A stretch of DNA of 64,000 bases. Source: DATATB01 sp036268995 (lineage in GTDB: Bacteria; Planctomycetota; Planctomycetia; Pirellulales; PNKZ01). A program made the position numbers and the translations under genes. Each line of letters opens with the position of its first letter. Position 1 is the first letter of the stretch. The DNA lies in the NCBI GenBank assembly GCA_036268995.1, contig DATATB010000098.1, positions 62,001 through 126,000 of the forward strand, written 5' to 3'. The notes under the pieces are model-generated. The model saw only the letters and a program-made list of their open reading frames with translations. It ran no database searches and was not told the origin of the DNA. This document shows positions 8,208 through 16,068 of the stretch, one piece after another.

Positions 8208-8287
8208 GCCGCGGATTGACGCGGGTGAACGCGGATCAAGGCGTTCACCCATTCCTGTATCCGCGTGCATCTGCGTTCATCCGCGGC
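8208..8287. repeat. Inverted repeat, 'CCGCGGAT...GCGGAT' family
   Basis: GCCGCGGATTGACGCGGGTG at 8208 pairs imperfectly with the segment 8259-8287 ending CATCCGCGGC. Embedded GTGAACGC/GCGTTCAC stretches add to the stem. The rest of the 297-base gap before the HlyD gene shows nothing else I can support. Confidence 0.7.
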
Positions 8288-8487
8288 CATCTTCCTTGTT
8301 ATTGCCGGCGCCACCGTCGCCCGTACATCCGGCATGACTTGCCCAGCCGGCATTGTTTCGCGCGCCGCTGGATCAGCATCCATCCGAAGGCCGATGCCAG
8401 CGATGCGCCGCGCACTCGACGCCGCCAGGCGATTTTGCGCGTCCGCGATGGCCGAAGATCTCCGAGTCGATCGGAAATGAACCTCGC

Positions 8488-9336
8488 ATGATTTTTCCGC
8501 AATTACTCGCCCGCTGCGCCTGCATGCTGGCTCTGGCCGCCTCGACGGCGCAGGCCGCGACGATCGAAGGCTTCACCGAGCCGAGCCGCAAGATCGAACT
8601 GTCGCCGGCCGAGAGCGGCATCATCACGACCATCGACGTGCACGAGGGCCAGAGCGTCCGCAAAGGCCAGCGGCTCGCCCTGCTCGATTGCGACGTGCTG
8701 TACGTCACGCTCGACATGGCCAAAGCCAGTATGCAATCGCGCGGCCGGCTGGATTCGGCCCGCGCCGAACGCGATCTGCGGGCCCTGCGACTGAGCCGGC
8801 TCGAGGAACTCAAAACCCGCGGGCATGCCACGCAGGACGAACTCGATCGGGCCCGGGCCGATCTGCAAGTGGCCGAGGCCAACCTGTTGGCCACGATCGA
8901 GCAGCACAAACTCGACGAGCTGGAATACAAGAAGACGCAGGCCATGATCGAGCGGCGCACGCTGCGGAGCCCGATCGACGGCGTCGTCACGCGCATTTTC
9001 AAGGAAGAGCACGAATACGTGGCGGCCAATGCGCCCGTGGTCCTGTCGGTCGTGCAGCTCGACGTGCTGCGGGTGATCTTTTCGGTGCCCACGCCGCTGG
9101 CCATGACCATGCAAGTTGGCCGGGACGTACCGCTGGCCTTTTCCGAGCCCGACGGACAGGCCATCGGCCGCATCGAGGCCATCGCCCCGATCACCGAAGC
9201 CGAAAGCGGCACGGTGCGGGTGAAAGTGCTGGTCGACAATCCGGGAGGCCGCTTCCGGGCTGGGGTGCGCTGCACGCTCGAATTGCCCGACGCCCCGTCG
9301 GAGCAAGCCGCTCCCGCTCCTTCCCCGGGCTCCTAG
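8488..9336 (+). CDS. HlyD-family periplasmic adaptor, secreted
   Basis: A 282-residue membrane fusion protein. A cleavable signal (MIFPQLLARCACMLALAASTAQA) is followed by a split biotinyl-lipoyl domain (ESGIITTIDVHEGQSVRKGQRLALLD and later LRSPIDGVVTRIFKEEHEYV), an intervening alpha-helical hairpin of ~100 residues (SARAERDLRALRLSRLEELKTRG...), then a beta-barrel domain. Such adaptors link an inner-membrane pump to an outer-membrane channel. It is first in a tight three-gene unit (7 bases to the next gene). I take ATG 8488 because the upstream continuation is low-quality and the signal peptide starts exactly there. No TolC or ATPase gene is adjacent. Confidence 0.9.
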   Translation: MIFPQLLARCACMLALAASTAQAATIEGFTEPSRKIELSPAESGIITTIDVHEGQSVRKGQRLALLDCDVLYVTLDMAKASMQSRGRLDSARAERDLRALRLSRLEELKTRGHATQDELDRARADLQVAEANLLATIEQHKLDELEYKKTQAMIERRTLRSPIDGVVTRIFKEEHEYVAANAPVVLSVVQLDVLRVIFSVPTPLAMTMQVGRDVPLAFSEPDGQAIGRIEAIAPITEAESGTVRVKVLVDNPGGRFRAGVRCTLELPDAPSEQAAPAPSPGS

Positions 9337-9343
9337 CAAGCGC

Positions 9344-11251
9344 ATGAGCACCACGACCTCACGTCCGAAATCCGGCGCCAAAGCGCATATCACTGCGCCG
9401 ATCGCAACGCAGCTTGAATGCTCGCTGCGCGCCACGGTCGATGCCGTCAGCCTGGCGCCGTCCGAGACCGCGAGCCCCGCCGCCTTGCGCCAGGAGCTCC
9501 AGCAGATCCTGAGCGACGGCCACGATCGCGCGGCGATGCTCACCGCGGCGATGGCGCTGGCGTGCCGGGCATCGGGGGCGCTGTTGGCCGCTTACTTTCA
9601 GCGCGACGAGCAGGGACAACTCGCGCTGCTGGCCGAACATCGCGACGCGCGGCTCGATCCGGCCTTGACGCCGGATCGCGCGGCTTTGGAACAAGGCGCC
9701 GCGCTGGCCTGTTCGCGATGCGCCGTGCAGGTGGCCCGGCTCCAGTCGCGCAACTCAGCCGTGGCCGTGCCGCTGGGCACCAGCCGCGACCCGATCGGTG
9801 CCGTGAGCCTGTTGCTGCCGACCGTCGAAATGCCGGCTGCGCGGCAGGCGAATGTCGAAATGCTGCTGGCCTGGCTGGCCACCTGGCTGGGCGACGAGTC
9901 GCGCCGCCAGGCAGCTTGGGAAGCCCGCACCGCGGCCGCCATCATCGAGCTGTCGCTGGCCATCGCCAAAGCCGGCAACTTGCGGCAGGCCTGCCTCGTG
10001 CTGGCCAGCGATGCGCAAGCGCATCTATCGTGTCGGCAAGTAGCGGTGGGCTTGCGGCGCGGCGAGCGGATGCGCGTCGCCGCCGTGTCCGGCCTGGCCG
10101 AAGTGCAATGCGATACCGAGCTGGTTGGCGTGTTGGAAAATTGCCTCGACGAAGTGCTGGTACACGATCAGGCCATTGTCTGGCCGCCGGCCGCTCACGA
10201 CGTCGCTTCGGCATGGCCGGCCCATCGTCAACTGGCCGCCGCCACCGGCGCGCGAGCCTTGGCCAGCGCCACGCTGCGAGCTGCCGACGGCCGCATCGTG
10301 GGCGCCTGGGTGCTGGTGGCCGACGAACCGTTTGTCGAGCCCGAGCATACGGCACGCGCGTTGGCCGCGGCCGCCGCGCCGATTGGCGCGAGCCTCGACG
10401 CGGTTGCCCACCGCCGGCGAATCACGCGGGCCGGACTGCTGCGCACCGCCGGCCTGTGTGGCTGGCGAAAGCTCCTGGCCCCAGCGGCGGCGATGGGCCT
10501 GGTCTTAGCGGTGCCGCTGCCTTATCGAATTTCCTGCTCGTTCCAGCTCGAGCCAGTCACGCGCCGCTACGTGGCCGCGCCGTTCGAGGGCATCTTCGAA
10601 AAAAGCCTGGTCAAGCCCGGCGACATGGTCGCGCGCGGCCAGCTTCTGGGGCGCATGGACGGCCGTGAAGTCCGCTGGGAGCTGGCCGGGCTGGAAGCCG
10701 ACGCCAGCCGGGCCGGCAAGTCGCGCGACTCGAACCTGGCGGCCAGCAAAGTGGCCGCAGCCCAGATGGATCGGCTCGAAAAGCAACGCATCGACGAGCG
10801 CCGCCACCTGTTGGCCAGCCGCGCCGAGCGGCTCGAAATTCGCAGCCCGCTGGATGGCATCGTGCTCGAAGGCGATCTCCAACGCTCCGAAGGCGTGCCG
10901 GTGACGATGGGCCAATCGCTGTACGAAATCGCGCCACTGGAAAAGCTCGTGGCCGAAGTCGCGATTCCAGATAGCGAAGTGGCGCTGACCGATGCCGGCC
11001 TCGACGTGCGGCTGCACCTGGACGCGTATCCCGGCCGCAGTTGGGATTCGACGCTCGAGCGCATCCAGCCGCGGGCCGAGCTGCGCGAGACGGACAACGT
11101 GTTCGTCGCCGAAGCCCCGCTGGCCAACGACGCGCATCAACTGCGACCCGGCATGAAAGGCACCGCCACGGTCTACGGGCCGCGCCGCAGCCTGTTCTGG
11201 ATCGCTTTTCACAAGCCTTGGAATTATCTGGCCAACTGGCTGAGTTGGTAA
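9344..11251 (+). CDS. GAF-like domain protein fused to HlyD adaptor
   Basis: A 635-residue protein with an unusual order. Residues ~45-200 and ~200-350 look like two GAF-type sensory modules (LLAAYFQRDEQGQLALLAEH; later RQVAVGLRRGERMRVAAVSGL and GRIVGAWVLVADEPF). A transmembrane helix (LLAPAAAMGLVLAVPLPYRIS) lies near 380-400, and a HlyD-type adaptor follows (YVAAPFEGIFEKSLVKPGDMVARGQLL; LEIRSPLDGIVLEGDLQRSEG; barrel to ~620). The topology puts the GAF part in the cytoplasm and the adaptor in the periplasm, so it may sense a cytoplasmic ligand and signal or gate an export complex. It lies 7 bases after the first adaptor and 4 bases before the M50-like gene, so all three are probably co-translated. 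Confidence 0.85.
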   Translation: MSTTTSRPKSGAKAHITAPIATQLECSLRATVDAVSLAPSETASPAALRQELQQILSDGHDRAAMLTAAMALACRASGALLAAYFQRDEQGQLALLAEHRDARLDPALTPDRAALEQGAALACSRCAVQVARLQSRNSAVAVPLGTSRDPIGAVSLLLPTVEMPAARQANVEMLLAWLATWLGDESRRQAAWEARTAAAIIELSLAIAKAGNLRQACLVLASDAQAHLSCRQVAVGLRRGERMRVAAVSGLAEVQCDTELVGVLENCLDEVLVHDQAIVWPPAAHDVASAWPAHRQLAAATGARALASATLRAADGRIVGAWVLVADEPFVEPEHTARALAAAAAPIGASLDAVAHRRRITRAGLLRTAGLCGWRKLLAPAAAMGLVLAVPLPYRISCSFQLEPVTRRYVAAPFEGIFEKSLVKPGDMVARGQLLGRMDGREVRWELAGLEADASRAGKSRDSNLAASKVAAAQMDRLEKQRIDERRHLLASRAERLEIRSPLDGIVLEGDLQRSEGVPVTMGQSLYEIAPLEKLVAEVAIPDSEVALTDAGLDVRLHLDAYPGRSWDSTLERIQPRAELRETDNVFVAEAPLANDAHQLRPGMKGTATVYGPRRSLFWIAFHKPWNYLANWLSW

Positions 11252-11255
11252 AAGC

Positions 11256-13442
11256 GTGGAACACGGCGGCAGCGATTACGCGGTGCGCGATCACCTGTCG
11301 GCCGTGGTCCGACTGCGCGCCGACCTGGTTATCAGCCCACAGCCCGGCGGACTCGAGCCCGGCTATTTGATCGAGGACCCGCTGCGCGGGCGCTTCTTTC
11401 ACGTCGGCCTCAGCGAGTTCACGGTGCTGTCGCTGTTGGACGGCCGGCAGACGATTGCCGAGGCCCTCGCGCTGGCCGCCCGCAGCCTCGGCAATCAGGC
11501 GCTCGGCGAGCGAGAGGTGCTGGGCATTTGTCAGTGGCTGATGGAAAACGGCTTGGCCCATACGGACGTGTCTGCGCAAAGTGGGCGCGTGTCGCAGGCT
11601 CTGGAGCGCGTCGCTCGTCAGCGGAGACTGGCGCGGCTTAACCCGCTCGCCATTCGCCTTCCGCTGGCCAATCCCGATCGCATGCTGACCGCCGCCATGC
11701 CGTGGCTCGGCTGGCTGACCAGACCCGCGTGCTTCGTGGCCTGGTGCCTGTTGATGGCCTGGGCCGGCTGGATCGCAGCGCGAGATTGGCGGCAACTGAC
11801 CGACGCGCCGCTGGTGCTGCTCGACCCGGTCGGCGGGTTGCGGCTGTTGGCGGCCTGGGTGGGCTTAAAGCTCTGGCACGAAACGCTGCACGCCGTGTTC
11901 TGCAAAAAATACGGGGGCCGGGTTTCCAATGCCGGCATCATGCTGTTGTTTTTCACCCCCGTGGCCTATGTGGACGTGACCAGCAGTTGGCGCTTTCGCT
12001 CACGCTGGCAGCGGATTGCCACGGCGGCAGCCGGCATGTACGGCGAGTGCCTGGCCGGCGGATTGGCGCTAGTCGCCTGGAGCCGGCTGCCGCCGGGCGG
12101 GCCACGGCATCTGGCGTATTGCGTGAGCTTGATGGCCCTGGCCCATACGCTGCTGTTCAACGCCAATCCGCTGATGCGGTTCGACGGCTATTACATTCTG
12201 TCGGACTTGTGCGGCGTGCCGAACCTGGCCCAGCGCGGAAGCCAATACCTCGCCGCCCTGTTTTCTCAAGTCGTGCTTGGCATTCGCGTGCCGCTGCCCG
12301 CCTGGCCGGCGCGCATTGGCCGAATGATCCGGCTTTATGCCCTGGCGGCGCTGGCCTGGCGCGTCATGGTGTACGCGTCGCTCGCGCTGTTTCTCGTCGG
12401 CTGGTTGTCCTATCTCGGCGGACTGCTGGCCGCCGCGATGTTCGTGGCCGCGGCCGCGCGGCCGCTGCGCCGGGCCTGGCAGTACGTTCGCCAGCCGGGG
12501 CGGGCGGCCGCGCTCGATTGGCGGCGCATAGCGATTTCTGGCACATGCTCGGTGGCGATGTTCGGCGGTCTGCTGGCTGCGATGTGCCTTCCCGGGCTGG
12601 TGCGCGTGCCGGGAGTCGTCGAGTACGCGCCGCTGTCGATCGTGCGTGCCGCCAGCCGCGGGTTTGTCCGCGAACTACGAGTGGCCGACGGCTCGCTGGT
12701 GACTGCCGGCCAGGTGTTGCTGGTGCTCGAAAACGAAGATCTCGAGCGCAAGGCCCGCGACATGGCGCTGGAACTGGAGCAAGCCACGATCCAAAGCCGG
12801 CTGCATCATCAGAACCACGAGTTGGCCAAGTACCAGGCCGAAGTCGCGCAGTGCCAGGCACTGAAAAAGAAGCTGGCCGAAGCCCAGGCCGAAGCCGGTC
12901 AGCTTGTGATTCGCGCCGCCGGCGACGGGCGGCTCATTGCGCGAGGCTTCGACCAACTCGCCGGTCGGTATCTCGAAGCCGGCCAGGAAATCGGGGTGAT
13001 TGGCGACCCGCAGTCCAAAGAGGTGCGACTGGCGATCGACCACGAAGACGTCGACCTGGTGGCCGAACTGCTGGGCCAGGAGATCAGCGTGCGCGTCGGC
13101 GGCGCGGCGCCTCGACATCTGATGGCAAAGCTCGTGCGCGTCGAGCCGCAGGGCGCCACCGACCTGCCGCACCCAGCACTGTCCGCGCAGGTGGGCGGCC
13201 CGCTGCCGGTCAAACTCAAGGAGCCGGCCGATGGCAAGCCGGCCGAAACCTACGAGCTGCTGAGCCCGGCATTTGCCGGCGTTGCCGCCTTGCCGGCCGG
13301 TGCGGCCGCGGAGTTGCGCGCAGGCCAGCGCGTGAACCTGACCTTCCGCAGCCCGGGCGAAACGGTGGCCGGCCGCCTGCGCCGCGTGCTGCTTCGCTGG
13401 ATCGATGCGCAAATCGAAAAGGGCGGGGCGGTGGATCTTTAG
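11256..13442 (+). CDS. PqqD-like / M50 peptidase-like / HlyD fusion membrane protein
   Basis: A 728-residue polytopic protein beginning with GTG. Residues ~15-105 look like a PqqD-type winged helix (FFHVGLSEFTVLSLLDGRQTIAEAL). Residues ~145-430 are a site-2 protease-like (M50) membrane core with HETLH (H208, E209, H212: an intact HExxH) and the second motif NPLMRFDGYY, D310 being the expected third zinc ligand. After more membrane helices, residues ~470-725 form a HlyD-like adaptor with lipoyl halves and a coiled coil (ENEDLERKARDMALELEQATIQSRLHH...). Proteins of this architecture occur in planctomycete and other export clusters and may process or export a peptide. No peptide-maturation gene or ATPase is adjacent. 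Confidence 0.88.
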   Translation: MEHGGSDYAVRDHLSAVVRLRADLVISPQPGGLEPGYLIEDPLRGRFFHVGLSEFTVLSLLDGRQTIAEALALAARSLGNQALGEREVLGICQWLMENGLAHTDVSAQSGRVSQALERVARQRRLARLNPLAIRLPLANPDRMLTAAMPWLGWLTRPACFVAWCLLMAWAGWIAARDWRQLTDAPLVLLDPVGGLRLLAAWVGLKLWHETLHAVFCKKYGGRVSNAGIMLLFFTPVAYVDVTSSWRFRSRWQRIATAAAGMYGECLAGGLALVAWSRLPPGGPRHLAYCVSLMALAHTLLFNANPLMRFDGYYILSDLCGVPNLAQRGSQYLAALFSQVVLGIRVPLPAWPARIGRMIRLYALAALAWRVMVYASLALFLVGWLSYLGGLLAAAMFVAAAARPLRRAWQYVRQPGRAAALDWRRIAISGTCSVAMFGGLLAAMCLPGLVRVPGVVEYAPLSIVRAASRGFVRELRVADGSLVTAGQVLLVLENEDLERKARDMALELEQATIQSRLHHQNHELAKYQAEVAQCQALKKKLAEAQAEAGQLVIRAAGDGRLIARGFDQLAGRYLEAGQEIGVIGDPQSKEVRLAIDHEDVDLVAELLGQEISVRVGGAAPRHLMAKLVRVEPQGATDLPHPALSAQVGGPLPVKLKEPADGKPAETYELLSPAFAGVAALPAGAAAELRAGQRVNLTFRSPGETVAGRLRRVLLRWIDAQIEKGGAVDL

Positions 13443-13449
13443 TGGGGCA

Positions 13450-13467
13450 CGAGGCATAAATGCCTCG
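13450..13467 (-). repeat. REP-like palindrome
   Basis: CGAGGCATAAATGCCTCG, perfect 8-bp arms around two bases. On the minus strand it is preceded by TTTAGC, one base off the GTAG(C) tag seen in the other copies. It lies between the convergent ends of the M50-like gene and the acidic-protein gene and may act as a bidirectional hairpin. Confidence 0.6.
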
Positions 13468-13508
13468 GCTAAAGGATCAATTACGACGGACGACGAGTGC
13501 CTCGCTAA

Positions 13509-13853
13509 CTATTCGCCTTCTTGCCAGGCCTCCTCCTCCTCTTCGTCATCATCGTCGTCGTCTTCATCGTCGTCGTCCCAATCTTCATCTTCGTCGTCGT
13601 CCTCCCACTCTTCATCGTCTTCCTCTTCTTCGTCGTCGACTTCTTCCCAGTCATCGTCGTCGAAGTCATCGTCGAATTCTTCATCCTCTTCTTCGTCGTC
13701 GTCCTCGTCTTCATCGTCGTCGTCTTCTTCATCCTCGAATTCGTCGACATCCTCGTCTTCATCTTTGGCAGCCTGCGCGAAAGCAAACAGCAGGCGACGG
13801 TCTTCCTCGAGGGCTTCCTGGGTAGCTCGTGGCTGGTCGGCTACAATGCTCAC
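13509..13853 (-). CDS. Extremely acidic low-complexity protein
   Basis: A 114-residue protein. The first ~30 residues (MSIVADQPRATQEALEEDRR, then LLFAFAQAAK) look structured and the remaining ~80 are almost all Asp and Glu with scattered Trp, Phe and Val. The opposite strand reads as poly-Ser, but I prefer this strand because its GTG start has a perfect AGGAG six bases upstream and it continues the direction of scpB, 44 bases away. Very acidic tails occur in DNA mimics, chaperones of basic proteins and Ca2+/Mg2+ buffers; placement next to a chromosome-segregation gene makes a nucleoid-related role thinkable but unproven. The runs of GA(T/C)-GA(A/G) codons are prone to slippage, so length may vary between strains. 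Confidence 0.7.
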   Translation of the reverse strand: MSIVADQPRATQEALEEDRRLLFAFAQAAKDEDEDVDEFEDEEDDDDEDEDDDEEEDEEFDDDFDDDDWEEVDDEEEEDDEEWEDDDEDEDWDDDDEDDDDDDEEEEEAWQEGE

Positions 13854-13859
13854 TGCAGA

Positions 13860-13864
13860 CTCCT
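13860..13864 (-). promoter_or_regulatory. Shine-Dalgarno deciding strand of acidic gene
   Basis: AGGAG on the minus strand, six bases before the GTG at 13853. It is the main support that the acidic frame, not the Ser-rich frame opposite, is translated. Confidence 0.7.
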
Positions 13865-13897
13865 GTAGATCGTGGAAGAAGTTAGTGCTCGTCCCGG

Positions 13898-14749
13898 CTA
13901 CTCGCCGGCGATGGTTTGCTGGATACTGCTGCCCACCGGCGGCTCGGGCTGACTGTCTGGCCCGCTCTGGTTACCTGGCCCGCCGTGGCCCCGACGCAGA
14001 TCCTCGGCCCGTGGCAGTTCGTCCAACTGCCGCAGGCCGAATACCTGCAAGAAACGCTTCGTGGTCCCGTACAAAAAAGGCCGCCCCAGTTCGCTCGACC
14101 GGCCGCTGATGCGCACCAGGTCGCGTTCCATCAATTGCCGCAGCAGGTCACCGCACTGCACACCCCGCACCGTTTCGATTTCGGCCCGCAATACAGGCTG
14201 ACGATACGCCACGACGGCCAAAGTCTCCATTGCCGGCGCCGACAGCCGCGTTTCCACCGTCCGCTGGTGCAGCCGCGTGAGCCAGCCGCCGAACTTGCGG
14301 CGCGTTAACATTTGAAATCCTCCGGCCACCTCCTCCACTCGAAAGGCCGTTCCCGTTGTGTCGTAAAGCTGGTTCAGTCGGCGAACTAATGTACGTGCTT
14401 CGGTTCCGTCCGCCAAGCTAGCAAATTGGCTGATTTTACGCAGGCTGAGCGGCTCGCTGGCAACCAGCAAAACCGCCTCGACGCGCCCCAATCGGGCATC
14501 GCGCGCCGCCGGCCCAGACACTGCCGGCCCAGACACCGCCTCGGTGCCGACCAAGCTTGTCCCAGGGCTCGAGCCGCCATGAATCGAACCGCTGCCCCTG
14601 CGACCATCGCCACCCGCCAAGGGATGCCGATAACGCAAGGCGTTGCTGATACGTTGCAGGCTAGATGCCTGGCTCAGTTTCACACGACTCCCATAGGCTC
14701 GGCCCTGCATGTCCATCGGTGCCGCCAATGCCGTGCCCTTATAGCGCAT
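13898..14749 (-). CDS. scpB: Segregation and condensation protein B
   Basis: Subunit of the SMC-ScpA-ScpB condensin that compacts and segregates the chromosome. The tandem winged-helix core spans residues ~85-255: RVEAVLLVASEPLSLRKISQF, VEEVAGGFQMLTRRKFGGW, the highly conserved LSAPAMETLAVVAYRQPVLRAEIETVRGV, and GRPFLYGTTKRFLQVFGL. The 283-residue product is longer than the usual ~200 because of an ~85-residue low-complexity N-terminal extension; the true start may be at a later codon, but no Met lies closer to the domain than residue ~14. The Gly/Pro/Gln-rich C-terminal tail is also typical of planctomycete ScpB. scpA is not in the window. The acidic gene follows on the same strand. Confidence 0.93.
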   Translation of the reverse strand: MRYKGTALAAPMDMQGRAYGSRVKLSQASSLQRISNALRYRHPLAGGDGRRGSGSIHGGSSPGTSLVGTEAVSGPAVSGPAARDARLGRVEAVLLVASEPLSLRKISQFASLADGTEARTLVRRLNQLYDTTGTAFRVEEVAGGFQMLTRRKFGGWLTRLHQRTVETRLSAPAMETLAVVAYRQPVLRAEIETVRGVQCGDLLRQLMERDLVRISGRSSELGRPFLYGTTKRFLQVFGLRQLDELPRAEDLRRGHGGPGNQSGPDSQPEPPVGSSIQQTIAGE

Positions 14750-14867
14750 TTGCCCAGCAGATCAATGGCAAAAGCCGCAGCCCACGGCCGACTGCCCGAG
14801 TCCCCCCAATTCGCATAAGGCTACTGACTCCAATGGTTTTGGCAAGCCTCGGGATAAGCAAAACCGA

Positions 14868-14934
14868 CCGCTGCCTGGGACCGCCGGTGCGCATTTACGG
14901 ATTACGGGGACCCGTCGCGGTGGTCAGGCAGCGG
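14868..14934. other. Imperfect hairpin between minus-strand genes
   Basis: CCGCTGCCTG (14868-14877) is the exact reverse complement of 14925-14934, and the adjoining bases GGACCGCC / GCGGTGGTC extend the stem imperfectly. There is no T-run, so it is not a standard terminator. It lies in the ~256-base gap between the membrane-anchored unknown and scpB and could be a processing, attenuation or repeat structure. I see nothing else in this gap. Confidence 0.45.
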
Positions 14935-15005
14935 AAATTCGTGTGGAATTCGCAGGAGCACGGGCGGGTTCGTCGCAAGTCTCGCGACTTCCGCCACAAA
15001 AAGGC

Positions 15006-15821
15006 CTAGCGGCTGCGACCCGACCGCCAGGCTTCGACCTGCTCCAGCACCGAGCGCATGGCCTGGGCGGCATCGGCGCTGGTGGCTTCGAAATGCCGTG
15101 TGTAGCTCTGGCTGCCGGCGACGGCCATCTTGCAGTGAAAGCGGTACAGCTCGCCGCTGCGACCCCAGGTCTCGAGCAGATAGTACGTGGCCCCCAGGTC
15201 GCGCAAGCGTTGGGTGACGGCCGAAAACCAATCATTCGACCGCTCAGGAGGCGTGGGCGGTGGCAACCGGCGAATGCTCCGCTCGTTGCCCAGTTGAAGC
15301 GGCTGCTCCAGCGGTTCCGGGTTCGACCGCCGTTGAATACCGGCGGGCGTCGGTGGACGTGGAAGCGTCATCGGCAGTTCGTCGCTGCTGCTGGCTTGCA
15401 CGACCGGCTGCTGCTGCCTTGTGCCGGCGCCCGAGGCTAGCCCGTCAAAGCCGGCCGCCAGTTGAGCGGTCTCCCCGCCGTACGGCATCTCGCCGCGCTG
15501 GGCTGTTTGCGAAGATAACGGTCGGGCCGCCGTGGAAGGCAATTGGCCAGGCCGCGCTCTGGCATCCGCTCCCACGTCTTGAGCCCCATTTGCGGCCGAG
15601 CGCTGATTCTGGCCGCGCATCATTTCCGATAGCCCCGTCGGGGGGGCCGTGGCCGTTCGGCCGGCGCGGACCGAATTGCTGCGGCGCGGGTTTTCTTCCG
15701 GCTGCGAGCCCCAGTCCAGATACTTCGTCCAGCCGGATCCCAACAGCGCAAACACCGGCAACGCGATCATGCAGGCCCACATGATCGCAACCCGAGCTGA
15801 TGTCATACTCGTGGACTGCAT
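15006..15821 (-). CDS. Membrane-anchored protein, unknown function
   Basis: A 271-residue protein. One N-terminal hydrophobic helix (VAIMWACMIALPVFALLG, residues ~11-28) anchors or exports it. Residues ~35-195 are Pro/Gln/Arg/Ser-rich and probably disordered. The last ~70 residues form a compact domain, RLRDLGATYYLLETWGRSGELYRFHCKMAV...RHFEATSADAAQAMRSVLEQVEAWRSGR, which I believe recurs in planctomycete proteins but cannot assign. The likely topology is a short cytoplasmic N-terminus, a helix, a long periplasmic linker and a small terminal domain. ATG 15821 was used; ATG at codon 6 is an alternative. A transposon-like repeat lies 30 bases upstream, and scpB is 256 bases downstream on the same strand. 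Confidence 0.75.
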   Translation of the reverse strand: MQSTSMTSARVAIMWACMIALPVFALLGSGWTKYLDWGSQPEENPRRSNSVRAGRTATAPPTGLSEMMRGQNQRSAANGAQDVGADARARPGQLPSTAARPLSSQTAQRGEMPYGGETAQLAAGFDGLASGAGTRQQQPVVQASSSDELPMTLPRPPTPAGIQRRSNPEPLEQPLQLGNERSIRRLPPPTPPERSNDWFSAVTQRLRDLGATYYLLETWGRSGELYRFHCKMAVAGSQSYTRHFEATSADAAQAMRSVLEQVEAWRSGRSR

Positions 15822-15850
15822 CGACGAATCTGCAACGGGGGACGGACTTT

Positions 15851-15948
15851 GGCTCGGCCGAAAAATAACTTCTCAGCAATCCCTCTCCCCTTGCGGGAGA
15901 GGTTAGGGTGAGGGGCCGGGAAGGCGGAAGTTATTTTTCGGCTGAGCC
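15851..15948. repeat. MITE-like element with 22-base terminal inverted repeats
   Basis: Arms 15851-15872 and 15927-15948 are reverse complements with one mismatch (GGCTCGGCCGAAAAATAACT against GGCTCAGCCGAAAAATAACT, read outward to inward). The interior carries the CTCTCCCCTTGCGGGAGAGG motif with GTTAGGGTGAGGGG, a sequence type widespread in bacterial genomes. There is no coding capacity. I see no obvious target-site duplication by eye. Confidence 0.7.
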
Positions 15949-16068
15949 TTTGGCGGGCGGATCATACTGACATCGTTTGCTGCTTGGGAAGGCGGGTTTC
16001 GAATCGGGTTAGCGGCGTTCCGCGGGATACGCGCACAAGCCGCCAGCCGGGCGGTACAATCTTTCCAT

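Noticed and set aside
13405..14109. Plus-strand Ser-rich open frame opposite the acidic gene
   Set aside because: It is the antisense of Asp/Glu codons, lacks a Shine-Dalgarno site and runs through the coding region of scpB on the other strand.
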